Positions 1 through 12,949 of a stretch of DNA of 64,000 nt are shown one piece after another (within the stretch, counting starts at the first letter, position 1; every line of letters begins with the position of its first letter). A model generated the notes under the pieces. It did not search any database. It saw only the letters and a list, made by a program, of their open reading frames with translations, and was not told where the DNA came from. The translations under genes and the position numbers were made by a program. Location of the stretch: positions 29,671,001 to 29,735,000 of the forward strand of contig CM059587.1 of the NCBI GenBank assembly GCA_030407085.1, read 5' to 3'. Origin of the DNA: Trichopria drosophilae. Its lineage: Eukaryota; Arthropoda; Insecta; Hymenoptera; Diapriidae.

Positions 1-395
1 ATGAATTGAAGTATTCAAACAGTTAATAATGCATATTATAACATATTAATATGACCAGCAACGTATACAGCTTTATTACAAAACGTATTTTGTTACAAAT
101 GTTTGTAAATTTAATAAACATTTAAGGTTTACTGGGTGTATAAAATTTAAACTTAGAATTATGTATTTTTAATGCCTTTGTTCATTAAATTTAAGATAGG
201 ACGGATTCATTTTTATTTTTACCACCAATGAAATTTTGGTTTTATGTCTCACCGTTTATAACAAAATAATATGACTTAGCTACCATTAGTAACACGAGTT
301 AGCTTTAATGGTTACATATCTAACGAGCACAGTGTAAACAATTCCAGTCAGAAAAAACACGATAAAAAACACAATGGCAGAAGATATTTTACCAC
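1..395. other. No feature seen
   Basis: AT-rich sequence with no open frame, repeat or splice pattern that I can support. Confidence 0.5.
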
Positions 396-830
396 ACTCT
401 ATGCGCAAAATGCTATTTTGCGCCCTATATTACGGGATATAGGGGGCAAATATTGGGAGCAAAATAGCATATTCTCTCCCTAGGGAGTAAAATAAATATA
501 TCCTGGAGCAATAGTATATTACTCAACGAAAAAAAAACAACTCAAACGTGTAATTTTTACCCGAGGTGAAGCCGAGGGTGAAAAACACGTAGTCTGAGGC
601 ATTCTTTTTTACTTCCCGAGGGAAGTATACGATTTTTCTTCATGACAGTTACTTCTTTTCCTCCCAGTGTGATGAAAAATAAGTTTCTCGCATTCTGAGC
701 TCAAAAACTCCCGCGATATAGGGAGCAAAATAGTGCGTCCTCGTATGAGAAAATAGTATTTTCGCTTCCTCGCTACGCTCGGGCGTCAAACTCGCACTCA
801 TCGGCAAACACCTATTTTGCTCCCTAGTTG
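396..830. repeat. Foldback repeat built on GGGAGCAAAATA
   Basis: The motif GGGAGCAAAATA and its complement recur at both ends and inside. A perfect 12 bp inverted pair (ATGCTATTTTGC at 409, GCAAAATAGCAT at 459) surrounds CCCTATATTACGGGATATAG. No coding signal is seen. It is probably a small non-autonomous element; its ends are approximate. Confidence 0.5.
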
Positions 831-840
831 CACAATCGAC

Positions 841-1499
841 TATTTAATAATACAATTAAACAAAATTTAAAAGTTTAATAAAGTAAAAAATGTCTGCTTC
901 AGTAAATTGTAACATATTTCTATACACCATTTCGATGGTTCTTACGAAGAAGCGTTCATTTCAAAATTGGCCCATTTAAATAACATGGGTATAATTTGAA
1001 ATAAACGCATTTTTCGTAAGAGCTTAACACGAAGTGGGTTGTACACACTATTTACACATTCTAATTATTGTACATATTGACATATATCCGTCATAAACAC
1101 GCTTCATTTTATTTAGTTATTTATTAATAAAACGTTGAAGCATATATAAATCAATATAATATGCCTAACCTAACCCAACTTAGCCTTATAACTAATAAAA
1201 CAGAACGATTATTACACTAACTTTCAGCAGGAAAGACTCATTAAACCGAGATGGTGTAAATTATATACTGTACAAAGATTTAGAGAATCTTTCAGTTTGT
1301 ATTGGTGTACAAAATAACTAAATTTATCTAACAGATAACCACATCTGCAATAAATTCTTTGGTCTTACGTTAACACATCTTCTTTTGTCCTTTCAAATTT
1401 TAGTCGTATGATTTTTGTTTTTCCTCTTTTGTCGTGTCTTTTTGTCGCTGTGATCATAACCCTTTGATGTTCACATTTATACATGGCTTCAATGTTTAC
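841..1499. other. No gene; one short CCTAA tract
   Basis: AT-rich intergenic sequence. The only notable item is CCTAACCTAACCCAACTTAG near 1,163-1,182, a TTAGG-like stretch. Confidence 0.5.
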
Positions 1500-1790
1500 T
1501 TGGGCGTTTTCGGGGTCGCTGATTACGAATATGACCTCAAATTTTCAAAATTCAAAATGACGGAACCTAGATGGCGTACCAAATTATGAAAAAGTTGCTT
1601 GATCGAAATGAAACTGGGTACACGGGAGTTGTCGGAATCGATGATTACGAATATGATCTCAAATGTTCAATATTGAAAATGGTGGATCCAAGATGGCAGA
1701 TCAAATTAGGAAACGGTTTCTTGATCGAGATGAAATCGGAAACTCGGGAGGGTTTTCGGGATCGTTGATTACGAATTGTAGGGCCTGAGA
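1500..1790. repeat. About 122 bp tandem repeat, dispersed family, copy 1
   Basis: The marker GATTACGAATATGA recurs near 1,520 and 1,642 and, shortened, near 1,766, a spacing of about 122 bp. Each unit carries AAATTCAAAATGRCGGA-like and AAGATGGCRGACCAAATT-like stretches. The open frame at 1,571-1,768 is a reading through these units. Related units occur at 10.73-10.91, 11.27-11.39 and 59.93-60.09 kb. Confidence 0.6.
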
Positions 1791-1929
1791 AAAGATTGGA
1801 GCTCTGAAGTCCGTTCGAGGCTGCACAGTCGTTACGAGGCCATTCAATTTTAAGGCCAAGCATCAACAACAAAAGGAGCATAAATAAATTAAAAAAAAAA
1901 GTATCCAGAAATGAAATAAGCTGGAAAAC

Positions 1930-2975
1930 GCTTTTTTCCACTGATCTATACACATGGATGGGGGGCACGCATATGTTCGGCGGCCCAAAGCGTGATATAA
2001 GACAGGCAATTATCCAATATGGCGGAGGGGGACCGAGGGCGCACGAATAAACCCGAAGCCCGCCAAGCCCGAAGTCCTCACTGGAATGATGGCGCGCTAT
2101 TCAAAATGATCTTGAAGAGTTTCGTGTACAAAACTTAATAGAAATTGAAAAAAATTGATTAATGTATATCATTGATTTCTCGATTCATGAAATCAACTTT
2201 TATTATATAAAAAAAAATTATTAAGACATTTAATAATTGTTTTCTCGAGTTTAAAAAAAAGCCCTTTTCAAAAATAAATGTAGAAGTCGTAATTCCTAAC
2301 TACCAGCTCTTCAATCTTTAAAAAAATCTTTTTAAACATGCGCCATAGTACAAAAAAATAAAAACCCTATTTTTATTCGATTTATTGTATTTTAAAGATA
2401 TTCCACTTCATAAAAGGATTGAAGAAATATGTAATTGTATATATTTTAGTAACCTGTCTGGTTTTTTCTCTAGAGAGTATAAAATGATGAGCAAGATGAT
2501 TGAAAAAAATAAGAAACCCTATTTTAATCAGGTTTATGAAATTTTTTCAAATTTTTTTTCTTTTTAAAATAATTTTAATTAATATTAGTCTGGGATAATA
2601 ATATATTTAAGTGTTTGTACTTGCATAAGTCTCTATATTTATTTGTAATTTAAGGGCTGAGGAAAAGCCGTAAAGGGGTGAAATTCTCCGAAAAAGTTCC
2701 ATTTTCCACCTCAAAAATGAAAAGGAAACCAATATTTCTTAATTGTTTATGTCTGATATGTCATTTTTTATGTACAATTAGTGTTAATACGTCGCGGACG
2801 CCCGCCATTACACTATAAATATATCTACACAATGTTATTTATACTCGCGACTGTTCGGCACTCTTCGGGTATTTCCGGCTTGATAAAATACTGCTTTCGG
2901 TGCTTTCTAATCGTATCACGTTTTCGACGCTATGCCCTATCCATGTGTATAGATCAGTGCTTTTTTCAAAAAAAA
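1930..2975. repeat. Inverted repeat pair around GATCTATACACATGGAT
   Basis: CACTGATCTATACACATGGAT-like sequence near 1,937-1,957 is repeated in inverse orientation near 2,941-2,962, with T/A runs next to both. The kilobase between is AT-rich with no recognisable gene. The pair could be the two ends of one element or two copies of a short element in opposite orientation. Confidence 0.35.
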
Positions 2976-4211
2976 CTGTATTTTTGTTTAGTGTTTGTTT
3001 ATTTATGACACTTTTACAACAAATGAAATTTGAATATTGGTGGTATAATATTGTTGGCAAATACTTCAGCTACCACAAAAACGAACCAATATATTAAATA
3101 CTTCAAAATTGAATTTTTATAAATGAAATTATCTGGCAGAACATGTCCTTGAGAAGGACCACCGTCACATCTAAAACCAATGGTAAACCAATATAGTGCA
3201 CAATGGTTGATAAGAAATACAGTTGACAAAAATAAATTATCACGTATTTAAACCTATTTATTATCGGTTCGTGGCTGCTTTCTCTTAACAGTGGTTGTTA
3301 AAATATAATAGCATCTATATCTAGCATTTTCCCCTGTTTTATTTTAAATTTCTTTTAAAAAAACATTTTCCTGGCAATGCAATTTGGATATTTTCTTTGT
3401 TAATGTAATGTCAAATGCAACTCCTTTCTAAGAGTAATGCAATTTTATTGAAATGCAAAATTTGAATACAAATTTAATTCTTAAACGAGTATTTTGCAAA
3501 GAGTAGGATTCTCCTCGGAATAATAGCGAGCTTCAAAGTGTAATTATAAACAAAGTAATTTATTTTCAAGCATAAAATATCATATATATCTTTTAAATTA
3601 TCAAATAACTTTATTTTAAACGCGGTATTCCTAAAGTGAATAATTCTGTAAAATTTAAATGTAATAAGTAATTTATCCAGGACATTATTTGGACGAAGAT
3701 ATGTAGGGAATGTCGTCCTTTTGGTCGTATGATTCAGTAGCGTCCTGCTTTCTGTGACTATTTTCGTCAGGAATTGTGGACTGTTCCAAGTGTACTTAAA
3801 TATATATTAAGTAAAATTGTAACAGGTCAAACGTCAAAGGGGTTTTCGAATATTTTATAAAATTTTAATACATTTTAATAAATGTTATATTAACTTTAAA
3901 AGTTTCTAAATTGTTTGTGGATAATTATTAATATAATTAATTTTAGTTTGATAGATTGGAAGTGAATTTTTTTTGCATTCGGGCACTTGAAACGTTAAAA
4001 AGTGCCCACACAGTAGTTAAGAATAAAAGATTGTAATATTGATGAACTTATGAAAAAGGTAAACGTGTTTTCAAAATTCATATGAAATATACATATATAA
4101 GTCGTTCAGTATTATCATTGTTATTTTAAGTTATTATTACAGTTAATATTATTATTATTATTATTAATCGAGTCATAGAGTCATCAATGATTATTATCAG
4201 GAACATATATT
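2976..4211. other. No gene seen
   Basis: AT-rich sequence. Short frames of 60-75 codons have no motifs. An ATT trinucleotide run is at about 4,148-4,166. Confidence 0.5.
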
Positions 4212-5456
4212 CCCAATCAGCACATGTACGCCCATTGGGTGTCCAATGTACGTACGCTATGTCCGGAACGAACTTCCACTGGACGTCCATATTGCACATT
4301 TGGGACGTCCATTGTACGTCCATGGTACGTCCAGAGGAGAGAGAGGTGTACATCCAATGGACGTCCAGGCGTGTACGTACTCTGGGAGGAATTTGGACGT
4401 ACTATGGACGAAGTGTGGCCATTAAATGGACGAAATAAGTGGTATATGGACGTCCAAAAGGCCTACGGCTATGTACGGAATGTGGACTAAACATGGACGT
4501 ACCGTGGATAAAATATGGCCCAGTGGACACTGGACCAAGAGTGGACGTTCCATGGACCATAACGGACGAAATACGTAACATATGAAGTCCATTCGACGTC
4601 CAACATACGTTCAGTATTCTATGGACTAATAACGTCCAAATTATTTTACGTTCAATATTGTAACATTCCGCACGAAATATGGCCGTTAAGGTCCGAAAAT
4701 GGACTTTAAGCTAACAAAATATACGTAATATAATATATCCAACGTATGTCCACTTCTGCGCTACGCGCCTCCAACGATACACGCCAACAAATGCGACCGA
4801 AATTATCGAATTTCATTAATTTACGTAAAAACGTAAAAACGTAAAAACGCAAGGAGTACCGCGTGTAAAGGAGCCCAAAAAGACAAAGGAGTTATTCACA
4901 TCACACCAGCGCGTCGCGTCGTCGTGGCGGCCATCTTGTGCGCGCAGCGCCGCATCTTCTTGGAAAAATGGAGGTGCCGCGGACGTCCACTTATGTACGT
5001 ACACTGGACTTCCACGTATGTATGTACACTGGACGTCCATTATTCGTCCATAAAAATGCAAGCCCGAATGGTCGAAAAATGGAAGCACGGTTGACGTCCA
5101 CGTAAGTGCGTACACTGGACGTCCAAGTATGTACGTACACTGGGCGTCCATTATTCGTTCGTAAAAATGCAGGTCCGAATGGTCGAAAAATTGACGTACC
5201 GTGGACGTCCACATAAGTATGTACACTGGACGTCCAAGTATGTACGTACATAGGACATACGATATACGTTCATACATTTATGGACCTAATTTGGACGTAA
5301 TATGGCCGTCCGTCGGATGTTCAGAGATGGACGTACATATAACGTCCGGAGATGTACCTACATTGGACGTCCATTTACGTCCATTTTTTGTCCTGGACGT
5401 ATGGACCTAACATGGACGAAATATGTACGTCCACTGGACGTCCAGTGCTGACTGGG
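4212..5456. mobile_element. Inverted-repeat element filled with TGGACGTCCA palindromes
   Basis: The left end CCCAATCAGCACATGTACG and the right end, read inverted, CCCAGTCAGCACTGGACG, form terminal inverted repeats. The interior is dozens of variants of the palindrome TGGACGTCCA and the related GTACGTAC on both strands. A non-repetitive GC-rich core lies at about 4,850-4,985. The open frames here (up to 153 codons on minus) are translations of the repeat. No transposase is seen, so it is non-autonomous; no clear target duplication could be fixed. Confidence 0.65.
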
Positions 5457-6756
5457 TTACTATCTAAATCAAATTTCCATTTTATTATTTATTAATTAAT
5501 TTTAAATTTAACTAAAATGTTAACATTTTACAATTCGAATAAGTAATGCGAAATGAAAATTAATACATTTATTTCTAACTTTTAATGTTTTAATTTTTAA
5601 TCGTTCATTGCATGACTGATTGATCAACCAGATTTTCACTTTTCGCGTAGATGTATCACAGCAAATATGCGACTGAATTTTTCAAATAGGCAAGCAAACA
5701 ACTTAAAATTGTTTGCTTAATTGAAAAATAATCAGCATCGAAAGTATGCCACTATCAAGAGGCGATTAAATACTGAAAATAACTGATTCGGCATTAACAA
5801 AAATATTATTACATTTTTCTGCAGCTCTCATAAAAATTGTCCATTATCCTGGATCGTATTTTTAATATGATTTTTTTCATCTCGTTTCTCGCAAATTGCA
5901 CATTTTATTTCTGGAGTATTAAATTTCTCGTCATTCTCTTCGAACTTTATTACAGACATGCATTGCATATTTTCTCGGAGATTAGAACATCGTATTTCCG
6001 AATGAAGTAAACGTCACTCATAAAAGACGAAGAAGTTTTATGCCTCTTTTTTTTGTCACCGATGTGCGTATGGTCTTAGGAACGTCGATTATAACGTGTT
6101 AATTTAGAAATACGGCTCGTTTTGCGGTCTTAAATGGAGGCATAAAATAGGCGTTTCACGCCCGAAAATGAAGCGTTTTATGAGACAAATTTTGTCCAAT
6201 CAACGTTTCCAAACATTGCATTATTGATTAGCATACAAAAATACTCTGTCAGATACTTTTTAAGGTGCTGCACCACCTTTTAAACTTTTATCAATTCTTA
6301 AAAATTATTTTTTATATTTAAAAAAATAACTTTGTAAAAAAAACGTGTGTGGCTATGCTATTTTTGGCCTTTCGGTGACCCTAGAAAGGTCAAGGTACAC
6401 GCTTTTTTTGTGGTGCCATTAGAATACAAATTTAATAGGAGTCGAATTTTAAAAATACCGTGGAATTTTTCATATCCTCAAAGTTACGGAGCAGTCAAGG
6501 AAAATATTTGAACGAAAAAGATGCATCTGTGTTATTTGCACGTCTCCTGGATTGACGGAGACCTAATTCGATCTGATCTGATATATAAGAATCTCTTTGT
6601 GCTTTATCCACAGCTTATAGGAAAACCGTTTCACTCTCAATAGAGAAACTTTTATGGAATATGATTGATAAATACAAGGATAATACAATTTTCGAATAAG
6701 TCGCGAAGGTTATATACTATTCATATATAAATTATATAAGCAACTCTAGAATACAT
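5457..6756. other. No gene seen
   Basis: Single-copy-looking AT-rich sequence; no frame over 60 codons and no repeat of the families found elsewhere in the window. Confidence 0.45.
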
Positions 6757-7240
6757 CCCATACAGCATATATCTCTTAAAGCGGTCGTCCAGAGCTCAGT
6801 CCAAAGATATCTCAAAAAAGATCTTCTGACGAGGTCTTAATTATGATAATCTATAAAACGAGCTCTTAAAGATGACTTACTTAGGACTTCTTAAAATCCT
6901 AATCTCAACCGATAGATTATTAGCTGCCCTGATCAAATAAGTGCCTTTGCGATATTTAGCCAGTGTAATCACAGTTTTGTATTATTATTGCATGATCCCA
7001 TTCTATTGAATGTAATCACCATCCAATATATAAATGTACAAACGGAAAAAAGGAAGTCAGGTAAAAAGTATATTAATTAATAATTAAGGAAAAAAAAATT
7101 ATTCTATAATTTTCAGAAATTTTCTTTTTACTTATATTATTAATTTTATATGGCAAATCTCTCAAATAAGACCTCTTTTCTGAGACCTCATATTTGAGAG
7201 GTCTTATAGAGCTCTTAAAGATGTCTTTTTGCTGTTTGGG
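6757..7240. mobile_element. Small element with CCCAxACAGCA terminal repeats
   Basis: The left end CCCATACAGCA and the right end, inverted, CCCAAACAGCA bound a 484 bp AT-rich stretch with subterminal CTCTTAAAGA/GAGGTCTTA motifs in both orientations. No coding capacity is seen. Flanks (ATACAT and ATATTA) do not give a clean target duplication. Confidence 0.5.
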
Positions 7241-8139
7241 ATATTACATAAAAAATTATACGACAATTACGGAACTTTTTCTTTGTCCCAATTTGGTCCT
7301 GTACATCAACTGAGATACATATCGATAGACAACGTACAATCTGCTATCAGACATAACTTTATTTCAATCAACTCTAGACCTAGTTAGATATGGACGAAAC
7401 GAAATTAGACAAGATCTGATATTGATCACACGAGAATAGTTTGGATTTTCTTTGATTGTGTTCATGTCTTGTTTAAATAACATCTTTATTCTCGAAAATT
7501 GTTTTTTTTTTAATTATACAGAATAAATAGAACTATATTATCTATTTTCCAATTAACTTAACAATACATTTGTATACAAGTATATGACACACTGTATGCA
7601 TTGAAACAGCCAGCGATGCACGAAGAGAGCCCGTGATGATAAGGGCGGAGTCCCCTATTCAAGGTGGAGAACGGATATCGTAACGTTAAATTATCGATAG
7701 TAAAAATAGTTGTTTTTATTCGTTTTTTAGAGGAAAACATTCTTTGTAATTTTGTTTAAAAATGCGTCCTTACTACATGAGAAATAGAAAAGTATTTCAC
7801 TACTTTTATGCACACGAAATGTATATACCGGCACATAACGCGTCTGATGTGCGAGGAAAATGTAAATATTTGCAAAGAAAAGTAGGGTGAACTCATTTAA
7901 CACAAACGACAGAGTCAAAGAGAAGGTTAAGGGTTGATTAAAGGAAAATGTGGATGAGGTGAGAAATGGATGTCACTGAAATTGATACATCAATTAAACA
8001 ACTAGTTCCCGACATTTTTATTGTCTAACGTTTTTTAATTTCACTTTTACAGAATTTTAGATCAGGTTACAAAGCAGCTTTAGTTTTAAAGTATACAATA
8101 AAGACTATTATTAATAGTGTCATTTTATACATCCTCGGA
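7241..8139. other. No gene seen
   Basis: Two minus frames of about 60 codons (7,558-7,740 and 7,727-7,918) lack motifs. Otherwise plain AT-rich sequence up to the Penelope-like remnant. Confidence 0.45.
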
Positions 8140-9330
8140 TAAGAAAAGATATACATTCCAAAAAGTATATGAAGTTCTACAATTCTTCGGAAATGCTATT
8201 GATTTTGGCAGCAAATGACGAAATAAAAATAATTTATGACGGCTGATATTCCTCTAGATGACTTATTAGAAGATGCAGGTTTTTTAATGGATAATGTTTA
8301 TTTTAAATTCATCGATAAATATTATAAACAAATTTTCGGCACTCCAATGGGATCACCTGTCTCCCCGTTATTTGCCGTTCTTCATGACTTCTTGCTTGAT
8401 TACTTTGCATTCCTTGCCATTCACGATTACTCCGCATTCCACAACAAAAATATCAAAATTATCAAGAAAATCCTGATAAATAATAATTACCCCATCCAAT
8501 TTATTATTAAATATATAAAAAAAAATATTAATTATTTTCAGTAATCCAAGTGGAAATCCAAGTGAATTAAGGAAGAACACCCTGTATCTTAAAGTTCCGT
8601 GTATTAACAATTTTTTTTATAAAGAATTATTAAAGATAGTGAGGTATAATTATTAGTGGCTTACAACATTAATAATTTCAGTCAATTTATTAAAAAAGGG
8701 AAGGACATGACTAACAAGTGGGAAAAAAAGTAATGTTGTTTATAAATTAGAATGCCAACAATGCAATGTATCATGCGTGGGACAAACAAAAAGAACCATC
8801 AAAGACTAAATTAAAGAGCATGAAACAACCTAAAATGGACTTCACAAACAAAAAATTGTGTATCCGAACATATACAAGTCACAGGTCACAATTTTCAATG
8901 GAAAAACGCTAAAATATTAGATCAGAATTGTAACTACTTTTCACGATTAATATCGGAAATGTGTTATATTTTCTTACAAGACAAAGGTATTAATGTACAA
9001 GAAGACACACAATTTTTACATAATTCATACAAGAATAAAATTCATACTAAGGAAAATTAAATATTCGACATAATTGAATTAAAATTTATAGATATACAAA
9101 CTAATTTATGTATTTACGTTAATCATTATTTTATTGACACTATAGGGCATTAACCTCTCACGAACGCACTTACACAGAAAACATGATATGTATATAAACG
9201 TGAATAATTGTAAACACGGCTTATGCCATTTTAGTCCCGAATGATGACATTGTACTGTCGAAATGTTGGGCAAAAATATTATTATTTTTTTTACTTGTTT
9301 TGAATTGAAACATACATACATGACTCGAGA
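8140..9330 (+). mobile_element. Decayed Penelope-like retroelement 1 (RT plus GIY-YIG remnant)
   Basis: At 8,236-8,541 the frame contains a reverse transcriptase motif block, YKQIFGTPMGSPVSPLFA, then jumps to a thumb-like stretch (NNNYPIQFIIKYIKKN); the catalytic YxDD region between them is missing, so an internal deletion is inferred. From about 8,735, after frameshifts and stops, VVYKLECQQCNVSCVGQTKR matches the start of a Penelope GIY-YIG endonuclease, followed by a conserved C-terminal block around 8,880-9,050. Near 9,230-9,275 the phrase with ACTGTCGAAATGTTGGG resembles Penelope 3' ends. These elements move by reverse transcription and integrate with a GIY-YIG nuclease. This copy is dead. 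Confidence 0.8.
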
Positions 9331-9758
9331 CGCAACATTTATGTTAATAAATGTTTTTTAAACTTTTACTATTCTAAACTTGTGACGGGGATATACGGAA
9401 AAACAGAATATCAATACAACAAAATTTGTTTTACTATCCAATATCAGATAAAAATACAAAACGTCCTTATATTTCTCTCTGAAGAAAATATCTTTCGCTC
9501 GGAGTGAAAAGAGAGAAAATCTAGTAACTCTCGAATCGAAAAAAATTGAGTCATTAAGGGCGGATTTTGAAGCTCTGATAATCTGAGTATACTGGAAGTT
9601 GTGACAGCATTTTCACTCCACAAATTTCGCGTGAGTCCATTTGTTAGTCGTTGTATTTACACAGAAGTGAAGAATATATTCGATAATATTTATTCGTTCT
9701 TCTTTTTGCAGCTTTACAAAAATTAATAGCAAAACATGAATACCGGATTACTATATTA

Positions 9759-9984
9759 CACTCAGAAAATAAATGGTTAAAATAACCAGAAACGAAGATT
9801 AAATAGTCCGTTATTATTATTCGGATTAAAATAACCAGAATTCTGGTTTAACCGGAAATATTTATGGTTTAACTGGAGATGTTGTTAAAACAATTATTTT
9901 TCTACTTAAACTACCTAGAATTCTGATTATTATAACCAGAAAAAATAGTACGTTCGTATTAAATCAGAACATTTTTTTGAATGT
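9759..9984. mobile_element. Small inverted-repeat element with CCAGAATTCTGG motifs
   Basis: The left end CACTCAGAAAATAAATGG and the right end, inverted, ACATTCAAAAAAATG are imperfect terminal repeats. The interior repeats AACCAGAA and GGTTATTTT-type blocks in both orientations. It is short and non-coding. Confidence 0.4.
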
Positions 9985-10526
9985 ACATAAAATGTTTGTT
10001 TCCAGTGGTTAAAAATATAAATCTATTCTTCTGTAAAGGGAAGTAATATAAAGAAATAATAACACATATAAAACATTGGTGTGCTAAAAAATATATACCT
10101 TTTTTTTTCATCTTACTCACTTACTCAATTCATTTTATGCTTCACAATGTTCACGACTAATTTTTCTGACTCATTGAGAATTAAAAAACACCATATTTGT
10201 TCATTCAACAATATTTATCGTATCTCTTCGCCTGAGTTCGGAGCGATTTAAACCGTCGTTTCTAAATATTTTATTCCTTCCAAACTTAATTTCTTTCTTA
10301 ATTCCGTCCAATTATAAAATTATCCTTGTGTATTATTTGTATGTATTTTTTCAATATCATCGAAAATTTGTCAGGCAGTGTTAAACGTCAGAATTATTAG
10401 AATATAAAATAAGTTATAATGGAAGAAAACTTATAAGATTTATTCAGCTAACAAAAAAGTCTGAATCATACTTTTGAGTTATAATTTAGTATCATAAAAA
10501 GAATCCATCTAACCTTAGTATAAATT

Positions 10527-11567
10527 AACTGACAAGTAAACCTACCTACCCAACTGCCCCTCTCTGATCTTAATGAAACTTTGCATCGAAAAATAATATA
10601 TACATATTTTTGTAGGTGCCCACAAAGCATTCTAAGAGTGAATATCACCCTTAGAACCACCCCGCTGAAGTAGTAACAATACAATGAAAACTTTTCGTGC
10701 CCCAGACGATTCTAGTGAATGGATTTCATCAAAACTTGCTACTCTGAGGTTTTCTGGATCGCTCATTACGAATCTGAAATTAAAATTTGAAAATTCAGAA
10801 TTTTTAAAAAATAGCTGAATATTCATGAAACTTGTTACTCGGGGTTTGTTATGTTGCAGATTACGAATCTGAAATCAACAATACGAAATTCAAAATTGCA
10901 TTTCCAATATGGTAGACGAATTTTTTTAAAATTACTTAAAATTTAAAAAATTCAACCTTCTTATTAATTGAGCCATTTTAAAAATATTTATTATTGAGTG
11001 GCAGGAGGAATTTCATCTTGCCTTAACTGGTCGGATTAATTGTTCGTCTCGTCTTGATCGGCTGGGTGAATTTCATCTTTCTTTAACCGGTCGGATGAAA
11101 CGTTCTCTTGCCTTAATTGGCTGGATTTATGGAAATCTTCTTGCCTGAATTAGCTGGATGCATGAAAATCATCTTGCCGTAACACGTTGGAGAATTTAAT
11201 TTAAATACGTTTAAAATAGCGTAATTACTAAGGAGGTTGAATTTTTTAAATTTTAAGTAGTAATTTTTTTTTAAATTTGTCCCCCATATTGGATACGCCA
11301 TTTTGAATTATCAAATTTTTATTTCAGATTCATAATGAGCGACCCAAAAAAGCTGCGAGTAGCAAGTTTTAATGAAATCCATTCACTCGAAAAGTTTTCA
11401 TTGTATTGTTACTACTTAAGTCTGGTGGTTCTAAGGGTGGTTTTCGCCCTTAGAATGCTTTATGAGCCTCTACAAAAAAATACGTATCTATTATTTTTCG
11501 ATGCAAAACAAGTATGCAAAGTTTCATTGAGATCGGATGGCAGTTGGGTAGGTTTACTTGTGAGTTA
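10527..11567. repeat. One-kilobase near-palindrome with a tandem core
   Basis: The left arm (about 10,527-10,985) and right arm (about 11,205-11,567) are inverse copies: AAGTAAACCTACCTACCC on the left matches GGGTAGGTTTACTT on the right, GCGATCC/ATTACGAAT blocks match, and AAAAATTCAACC matches GGTTGAATTTTTT near the centre. The spacer (about 10,990-11,200) holds four to five degenerate 40 bp units around TTTCATCTTGCCTTAACTGG. The open frames at 10.47-10.83 and 11.34-11.63 kb are these arms. Confidence 0.75.
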
Positions 11568-11778
11568 CAAATCATGGCATCATTTCTTCTATAGTTTTTA
11601 TAAAAAAAATAAATATTTACCTCCATTCATCTAACAAAACATTCCAAGAGATGATTTTAATAATTAGAAAAATGTCTCATTAAGGATAAAAACAAATGAA
11701 CTTTTACGTCGTGATTAGGAACGATAAATGAAATGGTTTTGCCATAACGTGAAAAAACATGGATAAATTAACAGGTTT

Positions 11779-11881
11779 CCCTGGTAGAAAATACGACCAG
11801 TTTCTGGCCATTTTTCTGGTATGTGTACTGTAAGCAATGGAAATATAACTGACCAGAAACTGGTTTCTTTTTCTACCAGGG
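11779..11881. mobile_element. 103 bp element, CCCTGGTAGAAA family, copy 1
   Basis: Perfect ends CCCTGGTAGAAA and TTTCTACCAGGG enclose inverted CCAGTTTCTGGCCA-type blocks. Both flanks begin or end with TTT, a possible target duplication. It is non-coding. Related copies are at 26.12, 30.27 and 47.93 kb. Confidence 0.7.
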
Positions 11882-12559
11882 TTTCTGAACAATAATGTGA
11901 TGTAGTTGTTATGTAGGGTAGAATGTTGTTTAAGAAAAATAGGAATATTACATTTATACACGAAATTCTTTTAAAAAATTAGTTTTAAATATTGTCCAGA
12001 CATTTTTCGACCGTAATGTATATACTTTTCTAAATAACTTATCAAATACTTTTAACTAATACCTGCGTATTTTGTCAGAGTGTAGAAAAGCTCTGTACTT
12101 TCGTCTAAAAGTATTAAAATGTTTTTTTATTCTGTTAGTTTGTTTTATGAACAAAAAGGAAACACTCCGATGCACCCTTTACAACTTGTATAGTCAAGTC
12201 CGTCATAAAAGAAATGTTTCATGCTTGGATTGCTTGATTCTTGCTCCTATGCAGCATTTGTAGATGTACGAGTCTTTGGAAACGAGGTGGTGCATTGCGT
12301 CGGATTTATCAAATTCGACTGAATGGCAAGACCTGCTCATTTCATTCCTTACGTAAATTACTCGAGGTGCCTAGTAATTGAGTGAGACAGAATATACTCA
12401 AAGCGTTATTTATTTCTTAATATCAATTAGTTATGATCATCAACTTTATAATTCTACAAAATCATATGAATAATCATATGTCAGGGAACATATAAACATG
12501 TATTATATTTTAGTTGGAAATATCATTTATTCATTGAGGTTTAGCATATTATTTTAGAA

Positions 12560-12610
12560 AATGCAAAGTGTAAAAATTGCTTAATCGTCCATTGATTGTC
12601 ATAATCACCC
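12560..12610. mobile_element. End fragment of the 438 bp GGGTGAATATGCC element
   Basis: GCAAAGTGTAAAAATTGC followed by GTCCATTGATTGTCATAATC and ACCC matches, inverted, the terminal 50 bp of the elements at 22.56 and 23.99 kb. The other end is not nearby, so it is truncated. Confidence 0.55.
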
Positions 12611-12949
12611 TAGTTCAATAAGTTAAAATAAATAAGTAGTCCGTTTCTTGGAGTGATACAAAATAATCTTCTGCGCTACGTACATGAACTATAGTGAAAC
12701 ACGATGTATGATTGCAGTTATTAAAAATCCCTGGAAGTCAATCCAAAAAGTTTACCTTCCAATAAATAACTAGGAATTTGAATACGCATTGATCTATTCT
12801 TCATTAAACACCAGCTAAAGTATAACTTTTTTTCATATTAATTAAAAAAGAGTACGAGAAGTGAAACGTATTTGATAATTATAATCGTTGATAGTATTAA
12901 AGAAATGTGCCTTTAATGTATAAATTAATAATTATTCATATCGATACTG

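Noticed and set aside
4816..5277. 153-codon minus frame
   Set aside because: It reads through repeated TGGACGTCCA and GTACGTAC units; the peptide repeats follow the DNA repeat and there is no gene context.
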